64,000 nt of DNA from Uloborus plumipes (taxonomy: Eukaryota; Arthropoda; Arachnida; Araneae; Uloboridae), in NCBI GenBank assembly GCA_038373865.1, contig JAXGGA010002031.1, positions 1 through 64,000 on the forward strand, given 5' to 3'. The position numbers and the translations under genes are program-made. Numbering within the stretch: position 1 is the stretch's first letter; every line of letters begins with the position of its first letter. The notes below the pieces were generated by a model. It was not told the origin of the DNA, did no database searches, and worked only from the letters and a program-made list of their open reading frames with translations. This document shows positions 50,801 through 53,703 of this stretch, piece by piece.

Positions 50801-53703
50801 GGTACCCGTAACAGCTAATGGACGTATCTGTTTCTGCCTAGAAACCAGGTGTCTTCCTTTCTATATGATAGATGATAGAACACTATTTGTTTTTCCATCC
50901 TAAAAGAAACTAATGTAAATGTCTTTTTTAAACTACTTTTCTGGTGTTAAAAGGTGAAAAGCTTTTATTAGTATAATAAAGGTGAGAATTATTTGAAACT
51001 TTGTGAATATTTCCCTGCTAGCTATTCATTAAGACTCGGGTGCCAAAGTTTACCAATACTGGAAAAATTTCTTAAATTTACAATTCAATTTGGATGTAAT
51101 TTACACATTTTTCTTCTTTTCAGTTATTTATGGAGGATTCGCAAGAAGCTGTGTTGCCAAAACAATGGAAGATGACGAGGAAATTCAATATGAAGTGACT
51201 GACGCAAATGGCTGTGCCACTGAACCGAGTATATTTGGCAACTGGCAATTGGATCCAGACAGGAAAGTCTTGGTTGCTCGTTTCAATGCATTCAAGTTCC
51301 CCACAAGCAACAACCTAAGATTCCAGTGCAACATTAGAGTTTGCTTTGGATCTTGCCCTCCAGTAAGTTGAAGTGTATTTATTTCATTTCAAGAGCTCTA
51401 AATTATCAGCAGAGATCTACAATCAACTTTTATCGTTTATTATAATCAATGGGTTATTTTTATCCATTCGCTTTTGTCCAAACGCAATCATCATTTAGCA
51501 GTGTCTACTGTATTTTAAAATGTAGATATTCGATGATAATTTAAGATAATAAAGTTTAAAGTGAGTAAAATATTATGGTTAAATCTGAACATAATAGAAT
51601 GAGAATGTGTTTCTAAAATGCTTAATACTGATGTCAAAGAAACAAATTAAAAATCGAGTGCCACTTTAAATATTAGCAGTTTTTACCTACATAAATTTGA
51701 AGGAAGAAAAAAGATGTGAAGAATAATTTGATATTTTTGCAAGTTTTACAAAATTGGTAGGTAATATATTAGTAATAATTGAACATATTTTAGAGTTGTA
51801 TGAGTAACTTCTTTTGAAGGTTCACAAAACTATCAACTATTATTTAGATTTTTTTTCCTTCTGGAAAGTGAAAGTCAGCTCTAAAAAAGCAACATTCACT
51901 TACTCCATCGAATAAAAAACTTAACCTATTCAATCCACTAAATATGAATGTTTTTACAGGTTAACTGTGATGGTGTGGATGCCTTCGGAAGGAAGAAGCG
52001 TCAAGCTGAAAATCTTACGAGCTTGGCACTAGAAGGTTTTCAAGAGGGGGCATTACGGGAAGAGATTATGGTACAATCCAATGCAATCTTGACCTTCGAG
52101 AAGAAAAATAGCAAAGAAGCTCTTCCCACAGAAGGTATAGTTTTTTCATTAAACATTTGTCAAAGCATTGTATAAATATGTTTATAGATAAAACATTGTA
52201 CTTGCAAGCTACCTACTTGACAAATTAGGAGATCGCCAACTGCTTGTAAGCTCTTATTGGCTGGTGCGTTCGATTCAAATTGACGTACTATTCCGCGTTG
52301 TGTCACTTTTTAATTGAAAAATTAAACAATTTAAGGAAATTATGACAAAAAAAAAGACTATATATGTGAGATTCAACAAACCAATCTAATTTCTGAAACA
52401 AATGGTTGAGTTTCACCCAAAATTCTGACACTGTGCTGGGAACTACTTCCTTTTCTTGGTCTCAACTTATTTATCTATTGTCAAGTTATGTGACAGCCAA
52501 GTATAATAGTTTACTTAAAGCAGACATAATGTCTTTTTTTCACCAGTACGTTCTTACGTAAACTGACTGAAAAGTTTTTTTTTTTTTTTCAAATTACTCA
52601 TACCTAGAGCAAAAAAATTTTATCCGTACAAGCAAAAAATTTTCAATAAAAAGAGATAAATTATAACGCTGAATCTGCAATGACATATCAAATTTAACTC
52701 CCAATTTTAATCTACATGCCTTTTTAGCATTAGATCCTAATTACAATTCCTCTAGCCTTAAAAATAACAATCACTCTACACAACGCTGCTCCTTTAAATA
52801 CTTTCTTATTTGCATATTTGCACATGAGTTCCCTGAAATACAAAAGACTAAACATCTTTCATAGAAAAGATAGACTAATGTTAAAACAAAGAATTGAAGG
52901 GCTTGGAGGATGAAGGGGCTAAATTTCATTTTAAAAAATGAACACTCTGTACAATGGTAAGCAATGGATACAGGTAAGCAAATAAAACTTGGTATATCAA
53001 ACAGAAGATGTCAATAGACCAATTTCCTATGCACACTAATGACAAAACCAGAAAACAAAAGAGCTGCAATAACTATAACAATAAAACTTCAAACTTTAAT
53101 TACTCGCATTTTCTGTTTTATCTTTAACACCTTCATCTCCCAAGCCCTTCAATTGTGCTATTTGGCTTCGTCAGTGACATGTTTGGCTTGGAAAATAACA
53201 AATCCGTAAAAATCATCCGACAGGTGGGAATCCTATTGGTTAACTTTGTTGTCCATCCAGAAAAAATTCCCAAAAGTAACATTGCGCAAAAATTCTAGCA
53301 ACCTGTTTGTTTACTTTTAGTCTATCTTTTTCGTGAATGGACTTAATCAAATGCAAAAGGCTCTAAAATTAACATCTGAGAATTATGTATCAAATTTGAA
53401 GTAATCTTATGCGATGTGATACTAATGAAATAAACACGATTTTTAGGTCCATCTGTTGAAGAAATAGACAACGTCTGCCTGCCAAAACTGGGTCTCATCA
53501 TATCCCTGATCATCACGACACTTCTTGCTCTGGTAGCAGTCGCTGTTGCCATTTCATGCTGGCTGATGGCGTACAGGAGGAGGCCCAAGGCAGCTGGACC
53601 TCTGCCACATCCTCCTGACTTTCCAAATCCACTATACACGACTCCGGAGCCAGTCGCGGAGCCTACTCCCGATTACTATAATAACACGCGAGACAGTCTG
53701 TGA
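122..53703 (+). CDS. dpy: Dumpy-like giant EGF/DPY/ZP-domain transmembrane protein, 3' part (60 exons, 5' end outside window)
   Basis: Sixty exons join in frame (7,853 coding nt, ~2,617 codons including the TGA at 53701). Every junction has AG at the acceptor and GT at the donor, except one GC donor. From N to C the product holds DPY modules (C-x5-C-x5-C-x4-C-x3-C), six-Cys EGF modules ending in G-[ND]-P, half-DPY modules, four calcium-binding EGFs (D-[IV]-[ND]-E-C), a ZP domain, an RKKR furin-type site, one transmembrane helix and a short tail. Known of the family: insect Dumpy is a huge apical extracellular-matrix filament with EGF-DPY repeats, a ZP domain and a membrane anchor, which tethers epithelia to cuticle. 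The same module order supports Dumpy; other ZP proteins with EGFs are less likely because they lack DPY repeats. The first visible exon starts in phase 1, so more exons must lie upstream. Exon entries below give boundaries; splice sites are predicted by eye without transcript data. Confidence 0.85.
318..380 (+). CDS. dpy: dpy-like exon 2: half-DPY module
   Basis: Four-Cys half module (LCRRDQDC...NHC), 63 nt, phase 1 at both ends. The following 1.7-kb intron carries a repeat block with a tandem duplication and a MITE (518-1930). Confidence 0.8.
964..1900. repeat. ~397-bp tandem duplication, second copy carrying a MITE
   Basis: Copy 1 from 964 and copy 2 from 1361 both begin GGATCG[AC]AGCCAGAAAAAG and stay near-identical to the CGCTTTAAATTTGACTA motif. 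Copy 2 is longer only because of the insertion at 1575-1742. Confidence 0.8.
1575..1742. mobile_element. 168-bp palindromic MITE with TTA target duplication (PIF/Harbinger-like)
   Basis: Inverted ends GG(G/C)(C/A)(C/G)GAATTCAAGTGAAACAC, flanked by TTA at 1572-1574 and 1743-1745. No coding capacity. A 3-bp TWA duplication is typical of PIF/Harbinger elements; that class call is inference. Confidence 0.7.
2127..2189 (+). CDS. dpy: dpy-like exon 3: DPY module, N-terminal part
   Basis: Encodes GCRTNSQCPDHLACV...QC. Its final phase-1 base joins exon 4 to give the D-P-C that closes the DPY module. In most later cassettes DPY and EGF share one exon; here a 3.3-kb intron with a hAT-like element separates them. 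Confidence 0.8.
2386..4858. mobile_element. 2.47-kb hAT-like element with ~540-bp inverted arms
   Basis: Ends TAGGGTGGAGCG / CGCTCCACCCTA, flanked by the 8-bp duplication CTATACCC (2378-2385 and 4859-4866). Arms 2386-2925 and 4321-4858 are imperfect inverted copies of each other. The centre carries a decayed reading frame (next entry). An 8-bp duplication with TAGGG ends fits hAT. Confidence 0.75.
2980..3436 (+). pseudogene. Degenerate transposon-encoded protein inside the 2386 element
   Basis: In-frame stretches read GFDGCTTKTGKYKGVILKLE, then two stops, then QLHLNELNLQHF and KLDGPISGPK, and further on RARWLTTANIIFRL. These resemble an arthropod transposon-derived protein type with LHxNELPLRHL, LDG-TSGP and ARWLTTANR motifs (recalled, not searched). 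Stops and indels make it inactive. Confidence 0.5.
5489..5680 (+). CDS. dpy: dpy-like exon 4: EGF plus half-DPY
   Basis: EGF module (CGPNAEC...HRPVCSC...GFVG) followed by a four-Cys half-DPY (VCLDEPC...QC) in the same exon. The EGF end reads GRPNANVGC, longer than the usual GNPxxxC. 192 nt, phase 1 at both ends. Nothing recognised in the 886-bp intron that follows. Confidence 0.85.
6567..6692 (+). CDS. dpy: dpy-like exon 5: two half-DPY modules
   Basis: Two four-Cys half modules in tandem (CSSSRDC...RC, then CLRDRDC...FC), 126 nt, twice the 63-nt unit seen alone in exons 1 and 2. Phase 1 at both ends; next intron 138 bp. Confidence 0.8.
6831..6893 (+). CDS. dpy: dpy-like exon 6: DPY module, N-terminal part
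   Basis: Encodes GCRADTECAFHESCINNHC. It joins exon 7, whose start DPC completes the module, so DPY and EGF are split as in exons 3/4. Nothing recognised in the 805-bp intron that follows. Confidence 0.8.
   Translation: MDVGQIRNVLSMNLVSIITV
7699..7886 (+). CDS. dpy: dpy-like exon 7: EGF plus half-DPY, phase-0 donor
   Basis: EGF (CGTNAHC...SIRCSCPVG...GDP) then half-DPY (RCNADDRC...LC). The donor GTATGT falls after a whole codon, the only phase-0 intron in the repeat region. 188 nt; next intron 211 bp. Confidence 0.8.
8098..8227 (+). CDS. dpy: dpy-like exon 8: two half-DPY modules
   Basis: Starts in phase 0 (VSCSSDSEC) to match exon 7 and ends in phase 1. Two four-Cys units: SCSSDSEC...RC and SCTTDRSC...QC. 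130 nt. Nothing recognised in the 522-bp intron that follows. Confidence 0.8.
8750..8992 (+). CDS. dpy: dpy-like exon 9: DPY, EGF and half-DPY fused
   Basis: GCRRDSECPLEEACINGQC then EGF (CGTGARC...HRPVCQC) then half-DPY (ECVIDADC...RC) in one 243-nt exon, i.e. a whole cassette without its internal intron. Nothing clear in the 509-bp intron except a T run near 9330. Confidence 0.85.
   Translation, partial: VVVVTLNVLWKKLALMVSVGTHVQVQLLVAQVHAVTQLTIVQFASVFQSTQETQELSAQGLNVLLMLTVVVERFARITVA
9502..9684 (+). CDS. dpy: dpy-like exon 10: DPY-EGF
   Basis: 183 nt, phase 1 at both ends. DPY (GCRSDPGCLDNEVC...QC) and EGF (CGLKATC...AQCSCPSGYTGNP). Nothing recognised in the AT-rich 720-bp intron that follows. 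Confidence 0.85.
10405..10473 (+). CDS. dpy: dpy-like exon 11: half-DPY
   Basis: Four-Cys module LCDTNSDCAPGKVCINKRC, 69 nt, phase 1 at both ends. Nothing recognised in the 478-bp intron that follows. Confidence 0.8.
10952..11020 (+). CDS. dpy: dpy-like exon 12: half-DPY
   Basis: ECHTDEDCNLGHICQRNKC, 69 nt; two half-DPY exons in a row. Donor GTATGT. Nothing recognised in the 561-bp intron that follows. Confidence 0.8.
11582..11764 (+). CDS. dpy: dpy-like exon 13: DPY-EGF
   Basis: DPY (GCRGDENCALDEGC...QC) and EGF (CGPNARC...RPYCTCLPGFTGNP), 183 nt. The 1.1-kb intron that follows holds a TA microsatellite near 12100 and a 174-bp TA-flanked MITE at 12609. Confidence 0.85.
12102..12124. repeat. 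(TA)n microsatellite
   Basis: Uninterrupted TA dinucleotides in the intron after exon 13. Confidence 0.9.
12609..12782. mobile_element. 174-bp Tigger/mariner-type MITE
   Basis: Imperfect inverted ends CAGTCGAGCCCGCTTATTAG and CTTAATGGAAT-type complement (right end ...AAGCGGGTTCAACTG), flanked by TA at 12607 and 12783. Confidence 0.65.
12877..12945 (+). CDS. dpy: dpy-like exon 14: half-DPY
   Basis: ECRRDTDCNPGQMCLGGKC, 69 nt, phase 1 at both ends; the next intron is 88 bp. Confidence 0.8.
13034..13102 (+). CDS. dpy: dpy-like exon 15: half-DPY
   Basis: GCTSDNDCNQGQICENTKC, 69 nt; second half-DPY in a row. Donor GTAAGT; next intron 227 bp. Confidence 0.8.
13330..13509 (+). CDS. dpy: dpy-like exon 16: DPY-EGF
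   Basis: DPY (GCRSHSDCGFTQEC...QC) and EGF (CGINAEC...AALCRCSPDHTGDP), 180 nt, one codon shorter than the usual 183. Next intron 104 bp. Confidence 0.85.
13614..13682 (+). CDS. dpy: dpy-like exon 17: half-DPY
   Basis: ECHVDTDCQLGKICVSTRC, 69 nt, phase 1 at both ends. The 1.07-kb intron that follows carries a tRNA-derived SINE at 14097. Confidence 0.8.
   Translation, partial: FKLSVMLIQIASLEKYVSALVA
14097..14388 (+). mobile_element. tRNA-derived SINE (~292 bp)
   Basis: Head has a Pol III A-box-like TGGCCCGATCGG and B-box GGGTTCGATCCC, so it is tRNA-related. The body is GC-rich unlike the surroundings. Perfect 15-bp target duplication TGTTTCAAATAAAGT at 14082-14096 and 14389-14403, which indicates LINE-type retroposition. 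The tail is A-rich (GAAATGAAA). Confidence 0.85.
14757..15008 (+). CDS. dpy: dpy-like exon 18: DPY, EGF and half-DPY fused
   Basis: GCRFNEHCPDDQACIQGRC, EGF (CGFNAIC...QAECSCPQQY), then half-DPY (ECQHNADC...HC) in 252 nt without an intron, like exon 9. Next intron 102 bp. Confidence 0.85.
15111..15179 (+). CDS. dpy: dpy-like exon 19: half-DPY
   Basis: GCRSDSFCSVGEICENSKC, 69 nt, phase 1 at both ends; next intron 96 bp. Confidence 0.8.
15276..15458 (+). CDS. dpy: dpy-like exon 20: DPY-EGF
   Basis: DPY (GCRRDSDCTFDKAC...RC) and EGF (CGKNADC...RPHCSCKSGFEGNP), 183 nt. Nothing recognised in the 772-bp intron that follows. Confidence 0.85.
16231..16308 (+). CDS. dpy: dpy-like exon 21: half-DPY
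   Basis: ECLVDTDCQKSKICENRNC with a three-residue longer lead (78 nt). The 2.4-kb intron that follows is mostly a long foldback element (16850-18415). Confidence 0.8.
16850..18415. mobile_element. 1.57-kb foldback element with ~650-bp inverted arms
   Basis: Ends CACTAGGTGGCCAAAAGTAT / complement, with TA at 16848 and 18416. Arms 16850-17500 and 17765-18415 are near-perfect inverted copies. The 264-bp spacer holds a further terminus-like AGGTGGCCAAAAGTATCCGG at 17647. No transposase reading frame. Confidence 0.8.
18677..18859 (+). CDS. dpy: dpy-like exon 22: DPY-EGF
   Basis: DPY (GCRRNEDCQFNKAC...QC) and EGF (CGIGAKC...HPICTCPSSLTGDP), 183 nt. Nothing recognised in the 668-bp intron that follows. 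Confidence 0.85.
19528..19782 (+). CDS. dpy: dpy-like exon 23: half-DPY fused to DPY-EGF
   Basis: Order is reversed relative to exons 9 and 18: half-DPY first (HCYTDDGC...RC), then DPY (CPYDQDCVNRRCQDPC) and EGF (CGTNSIC...VPICTCEPGYVGDP). 255 nt. The 978-bp intron that follows has a fragment of a TA-type MITE (about 19905-20050, GCGGGG motifs). Confidence 0.85.
20761..20838 (+). CDS. dpy: dpy-like exon 24: half-DPY
   Basis: GCIEDTECGSGFICVNSEC, 78 nt, phase 1 at both ends. The 1.3-kb intron that follows contains a possible hAT-type MITE at 21731. Confidence 0.8.
21731..21901. mobile_element. Possible hAT-type MITE (~171 bp)
   Basis: Ends ACAGCCTGATCAC and TTAATCAGGCCTG with flanks GTTATCGC and GTTATCAG (6 of 8 matching). 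GC-rich core with GGCCGCGGCC. Boundaries approximate. Confidence 0.4.
22176..22358 (+). CDS. dpy: dpy-like exon 25: DPY-EGF
   Basis: DPY (GCRNDYHCPSEMACVRRRC) and EGF (CGINAQC...RPICSCNPGYVGDA), 183 nt. Has no upstream Met in its frame, so it is easily missed. Donor GTTTGT is weaker than its neighbours. Nothing recognised in the 696-bp intron that follows. Confidence 0.85.
23055..23126 (+). CDS. dpy: dpy-like exon 26: half-DPY
   Basis: ECRSDAQCPIRHICSYERC, 72 nt, phase 1 at both ends; next intron 91 bp. Confidence 0.8.
23218..23400 (+). CDS. dpy: dpy-like exon 27: DPY-EGF
   Basis: DPY (GCRNDENCGIEEAC...VC) and EGF (CGRNANC...KPECTCPAGFRGNP), 183 nt. Nothing recognised in the 540-bp intron that follows. 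Confidence 0.85.
23941..24015 (+). CDS. dpy: dpy-like exon 28: half-DPY
   Basis: ECEVDHECSVGYICENTRC with a basic lead (KAKP), 75 nt; next intron 112 bp. Confidence 0.8.
24128..24310 (+). CDS. dpy: dpy-like exon 29: DPY-EGF
   Basis: DPY (GCRQDNNCPRDLAC...QC) and EGF (CGRNAEC...RPICTCPSNFRGDA), 183 nt. Nothing recognised in the 751-bp intron that follows. Confidence 0.85.
25062..25136 (+). CDS. dpy: dpy-like exon 30: half-DPY
   Basis: ECEHDLDCSVDKICENTRC, 75 nt, very like exon 28. The 621-bp intron that follows contains a decayed 176-bp MITE at 25243. Confidence 0.8.
25243..25418. mobile_element. 176-bp decayed Tigger-type MITE
   Basis: CAGTGAAATATCATTACAAC at the left and GTTGTAACAGGATTTCTCTG at the right form imperfect inverted ends. 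TA is kept on the right (25419) and TG stands on the left. Confidence 0.55.
25758..25940 (+). CDS. dpy: dpy-like exon 31: DPY-EGF
   Basis: DPY (GCRTDANCRFEETC...VC) and EGF (CGQHALC...DRVCTCAPGYTGNP), 183 nt. The 1.03-kb intron that follows holds a TTAA-flanked MITE at 26399. Confidence 0.85.
26399..26619. mobile_element. 221-bp piggyBac-type MITE with TTAA duplication
   Basis: Inverted ends CCCATTAATGCC / GGCATTAATGGG flanked by TTAA at 26395-26398 and 26620-26623. No coding capacity. Confidence 0.75.
26968..27042 (+). CDS. dpy: dpy-like exon 32: half-DPY
   Basis: ECTVDRNCTLGYICQNHRC, 75 nt, phase 1 at both ends; next intron 205 bp. Confidence 0.8.
27248..27430 (+). CDS. dpy: dpy-like exon 33: DPY-EGF
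   Basis: DPY (GCRTNVNCPYDETC...HC) and EGF (CGQNAQC...QPHCSCPADLTGDP), 183 nt. The 361-bp intron has a long T run and a short TA tract (about 27530-27616). Confidence 0.85.
27792..27863 (+). CDS. dpy: dpy-like exon 34: half-DPY
   Basis: GCREDSNCAVSQICVKSEC, 72 nt. The 1.5-kb intron that follows contains a 749-bp hAT-like MITE at 28567. Confidence 0.8.
28567..29315. mobile_element. 749-bp hAT-like MITE
   Basis: Ends TAGGGATGCACCGAT / ATCGGTGCATCCCTA, with a perfect 8-bp duplication GTTATAAC at 28559-28566 and 29316-29323. Many CCGATTAATCGG short palindromes sit near both ends. No transposase frame. Confidence 0.85.
29381..29563 (+). CDS. dpy: dpy-like exon 35: DPY-EGF, last of the two-exon cassettes
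   Basis: DPY (GCRSHSNCPFDKAC...YC) and EGF (CGVNTQC...KAICSCIPTYTGDP), 183 nt. The 1.6-kb intron that follows contains a 176-bp MITE and a full-length Tc1 element. Confidence 0.85.
29618..29793. mobile_element. 176-bp Tigger-type MITE
   Basis: Degenerate inverted ends (CTGTGAATGCTGATTACTTG and complement of GATTCATATAAGCGG...ACTG) with TA at 29616 and 29794. Confidence 0.5.
29869..31086 (-). mobile_element. Tc1-like DNA transposon, full length (1,218 bp)
   Basis: Perfect 27-bp inverted ends beginning CACTGAAGTGACAAAAGTCA, flanked by TA at 29867 and 31087. Encloses one transposase frame on the minus strand. Confidence 0.9.
29900..30946 (-). pseudogene. Tc1-like transposase with one in-frame stop
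   Basis: A single frame of 348 codons, close to the ~340 residues usual for Tc1 transposases, from MMMTARRELTDFERG to GGPTRY. The N-terminal half has paired helix-turn-helix motifs (SNIPRSTVSRVCREY; GRPPALKDRDRR). DDE motifs: SDESRF, MDDNAPCH and SPDMNPIEHLWD. One TAA at 30389-30391, after MDPNCQ, interrupts it; no frameshift is visible. A transposase cuts and pastes its own element at TA sites; this copy is probably dead unless the stop is a sequencing error or is read through. Confidence 0.9.
31188..31256 (+). CDS. dpy: dpy-like exon 36: half-DPY
   Basis: ECEIDSHCGRNFVCHNNEC, 69 nt; closes the DPY-EGF region. Donor GTATTT is weak. Nothing recognised in the 676-bp intron that follows. Confidence 0.8.
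31933..32055 (+). CDS. dpy: dpy-like exon 37: calcium-binding EGF (cassette 1)
   Basis: Starts DINEC, the calcium-binding EGF signature, and continues CALGAICTN...GYKCSCPVG; 123 nt. First of four cbEGF exons, each opening one long cassette. The 2.1-kb intron that follows holds a (TA)n microsatellite and a Tigger-like relic. Confidence 0.85.
32820..32889. repeat. (TA)n microsatellite, ~70 bp
   Basis: About 35 TA units directly beside the left end of the Tigger-like relic; a shorter TA tract flanks its right end, so the element probably landed in a TA-rich site. Confidence 0.95.
32895..34015 (-). mobile_element. 1.12-kb Tigger/pogo-like element, internally deleted
   Basis: Ends CAGTCGAGTCTCCATATAAC / GTTATATGGAGACTCGACTG, flanked by TA at 32893 and 34016. 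Carries only the C-terminal part of a transposase on the minus strand. Confidence 0.85.
33229..33823 (-). pseudogene. Tigger/pogo transposase, C-terminal remnant
   Basis: Minus-strand frame includes ISELSKAWELNVKVSTISNS then FRKAGF, the SKAW...STI-N-FRKAGF block of pogo/Tigger transposases, then an acidic region and LTEEEILDSV. One in-frame TGA (after PDVTEI, near 33640) and loss of the catalytic N-terminal part make it a pseudogene. Confidence 0.75.
34203..34286 (+). CDS. dpy: dpy-like exon 38: DPY-like module (cassette 1)
   Basis: MCRRDEDCKSVEGC...DC, 84 nt; the same length and place as exons 43 and 52. The split first codon supplies the last Cys of the preceding cbEGF (T|GT). Next intron 179 bp. 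Confidence 0.8.
34466..34585 (+). CDS. dpy: dpy-like exon 39: EGF (cassette 1)
   Basis: VCDRPGICGKGALC...HECYCPPGLTGNP, 120 nt, same length as exons 44 and 48. Nothing recognised in the 746-bp intron beyond a possible MITE end near 34862. Confidence 0.8.
35332..35439 (+). CDS. dpy: dpy-like exon 40: six-Cys module X (cassette 1)
   Basis: TCGPHNPCSGNLVCLDGARC then GCP...FFC. Matches exons 45 and 49 (PGN-L-x-CL motif). 108 nt. Nothing recognised in the 723-bp intron that follows. Confidence 0.8.
36163..36285 (+). CDS. dpy: dpy-like exon 41: six-Cys EGF-like module Y (cassette 1)
   Basis: Starts TSRNCSTSNPCPEHEEC and ends CVCPKGFVLMSNGIC; nearly the same as exon 50 and close to exon 46. 123 nt. 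Donor GTTAGT. In the 1.1-kb intron only a T run and ATTT repeats were seen. Confidence 0.8.
37374..37496 (+). CDS. dpy: dpy-like exon 42: calcium-binding EGF (cassette 2)
   Basis: DVNECDIAPFPCGPGAQC...SFRCQCPPG, 123 nt. The 861-bp intron that follows holds an antisense LINE 3' fragment. Confidence 0.85.
37520..38115 (-). pseudogene. CR1/Jockey-like LINE, 3' end of reverse transcriptase
   Basis: Minus-strand frame reads LVRPHLEYTVQFRSAYLKKY then INLLERVQRRTTRLV, the end of a non-LTR reverse transcriptase, then RGHCFKLFKS and NRIVGPRNSLPEKVV, typical of LINE ORF2 C-termini. A TAG near 37855 interrupts the same frame. 5'-truncated, as most LINE copies are. Confidence 0.8.
38358..38441 (+). CDS. 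dpy: dpy-like exon 43: DPY-like module (cassette 2)
   Basis: FCQSDLECPNHLACDIAAEQC, 84 nt, first split codon again completes the cbEGF Cys. Next intron 154 bp. Confidence 0.8.
38596..38715 (+). CDS. dpy: dpy-like exon 44: EGF (cassette 2)
   Basis: PCLYNNPCGRNSKC...SPQCECIPGYRGNP, 120 nt. Nothing recognised in the 1.1-kb intron that follows. Confidence 0.8.
39809..39919 (+). CDS. dpy: dpy-like exon 45: module X (cassette 2)
   Basis: GCQTDSNCPGNLFCLEDRTC then GCPNDF...FC, 111 nt. Nothing recognised in the 456-bp intron that follows except a T run. Confidence 0.8.
40376..40504 (+). CDS. dpy: dpy-like exon 46: module Y (cassette 2)
   Basis: TSVNCSTTNPCPDNQRC and CVCPRGFKLLVSGVC, 129 nt. Donor GTATGA. 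Nothing recognised in the 799-bp intron that follows. Confidence 0.8.
41304..41516 (+). CDS. dpy: dpy-like exon 47: calcium-binding EGF fused to DPY-like (cassette 3)
   Basis: DIDECQENKFSLCGERAVC...SYECRCPPG then GCRADKECLYHEAC in one 213-nt exon; the intron that separates these modules in cassettes 1, 2 and 4 is absent. Nothing recognised in the 417-bp intron that follows. Confidence 0.85.
41934..42053 (+). CDS. dpy: dpy-like exon 48: EGF (cassette 3), GC donor
   Basis: VCTRGHPCGTNAIC...NPVCTCPPRYRGNP, 120 nt. The donor reads G|GCAAGT; only this site keeps phase 1 with the next exon. The GTATCA five bases on would break the frame. Confidence 0.8.
42214..42321 (+). CDS. dpy: dpy-like exon 49: module X (cassette 3)
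   Basis: ECGIDYTCPGNLICLNSKEC then GCPSDY...YC, 108 nt. Nothing recognised in the 709-bp intron beyond a T run near the acceptor. Confidence 0.8.
43031..43159 (+). CDS. dpy: dpy-like exon 50: module Y (cassette 3)
   Basis: TSRNCTTTNPCPTNEEC and CVCPRGYELMSNGFC, 129 nt. Nothing recognised in the 650-bp intron that follows. Confidence 0.8.
43810..43926 (+). CDS. dpy: dpy-like exon 51: calcium-binding EGF (cassette 4)
   Basis: DINECQDQQCARNAIC...SFRCDCES, 117 nt. Nothing recognised in the 522-bp intron that follows. Confidence 0.85.
44449..44532 (+). CDS. dpy: dpy-like exon 52: DPY-like module (cassette 4)
   Basis: GCRSDQECASDKYCDLSTGQC, 84 nt as in exons 38 and 43. Nothing recognised in the 595-bp intron that follows. 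Confidence 0.8.
45128..45253 (+). CDS. dpy: dpy-like exon 53: EGF (cassette 4, last module)
   Basis: PCFLCGPKAIC...EALCNCPPSYTGDA, 126 nt. Modules X and Y of cassette 4 are absent; the linker exon follows after 119 bp. Confidence 0.8.
45373..45429 (+). CDS. dpy: dpy-like exon 54: acidic/proline linker before ZP
   Basis: Short Cys-free exon (57 nt; YPDQDVDIRTRPPPTELQ) between the last EGF and the ZP domain. The 2.6-kb intron that follows contains three mobile elements. Confidence 0.75.
45709..46859 (+). mobile_element. HINE/Helentron-like non-autonomous element, copy 1
   Basis: Subterminal inverted repeat AGCCTACTTTCCCGT near 45713 and ACGGGAAAGTAGGCT near 46817, then a 3' hairpin AGTTCT-TGAC-AGAACT. 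Inside: four ATATCGCCAAG units (45781-45850), a (GTCG)n(GTCT)n tract (45930-45972) and diverged ~148-bp repeats. No terminal duplication seen. HINE architecture is known from DINE-1-type elements; class is inference. Confidence 0.6.
46897..47859. mobile_element. 963-bp hAT-like element with a second element nested inside
   Basis: Ends CAGAGCCGTATTGAAGGGGA / GGTTACGGCCCTG with a perfect 8-bp duplication GTCAAACA at 46889-46896 and 47860-47867. GGGAGGG near the left and CCCTCCCCC near the right pair up. Confidence 0.8.
47111..47485. mobile_element. 375-bp palindromic MITE nested in the 46897 element
   Basis: Inverted ends CTG(C/T)GG(C/T)TTGGTTCTAAAA with GGGCC, an AT palindromic core near 47220-47310, and 8-bp flanks ATTTATTT at 47103 and 47486. 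The flank is low in complexity. Confidence 0.65.
48027..48202 (+). CDS. dpy: dpy-like exon 55: ZP domain, ZP-N start
   Basis: MCLADGMQVSIAL...FEGVLYVKG...DCRRVV...FNQCG, typical ZP-N motifs with three Cys. Phase-0 donor. The 1.16-kb intron that follows holds nothing recognised. Confidence 0.85.
49361..49488 (+). CDS. dpy: dpy-like exon 56: ZP domain continued
   Basis: Residues include SFILVIQKHP and the Y-x-I-K-C-x-Y motif of ZP-N; 128 nt, phase 0 in and phase 2 out. The 846-bp intron has only a possible MITE end near 49586 and TAGGGATGCA at 49709. Confidence 0.85.
50335..50477 (+). CDS. dpy: dpy-like exon 57: ZP domain, interdomain linker to ZP-C
   Basis: GPPPTCVMTI...GREVTSAEIGDDLLLRVDV, the G-x-x-L-x-L-x-V motif of ZP domains; 143 nt, phase 2 in and phase 1 out. 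Nothing recognised in the 646-bp intron that follows. Confidence 0.85.
51124..51362 (+). CDS. dpy: dpy-like exon 58: ZP-C subdomain
   Basis: IYGGFARSCVAKT...DANGCATEPSIFG...FNAFKFPTSNNLRFQC...VCFGSC, the diagnostic ZP-C core with conserved Cys; 239 nt, phase 0 out. Nothing recognised in the 597-bp intron that follows. Confidence 0.9.
51960..52134 (+). CDS. dpy: dpy-like exon 59: ZP end and furin-type site
   Basis: VNCDG closes the ZP cysteines; GRKKRQA (RKKR codons at 51990-52001) is a consensus furin cleavage site in the place where ZP proteins are released from the membrane. 175 nt. The 1.3-kb intron that follows has an inverted repeat at 52892/53130. Confidence 0.85.
52892..53155. repeat. 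Intronic inverted repeat, possible MITE
   Basis: GAATTGAAGGGCTTGG at 52891 pairs with CCAAGCCCTTCAATTG at 53139, with some mismatches beyond. Ends and target site not resolved. Confidence 0.5.
53447..53703 (+). CDS. dpy: dpy-like exon 60: transmembrane helix and cytoplasmic tail, stop
   Basis: A hydrophobic run LGLIISLIITTLLALVAVAV continues to SCWLMAY and is followed by basic RRR (stop-transfer, outside-in topology). The ~37-residue tail is proline-rich with FPNPLYTT and PDYYNNTRDSL, then TGA at 53701. Confidence 0.9.
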
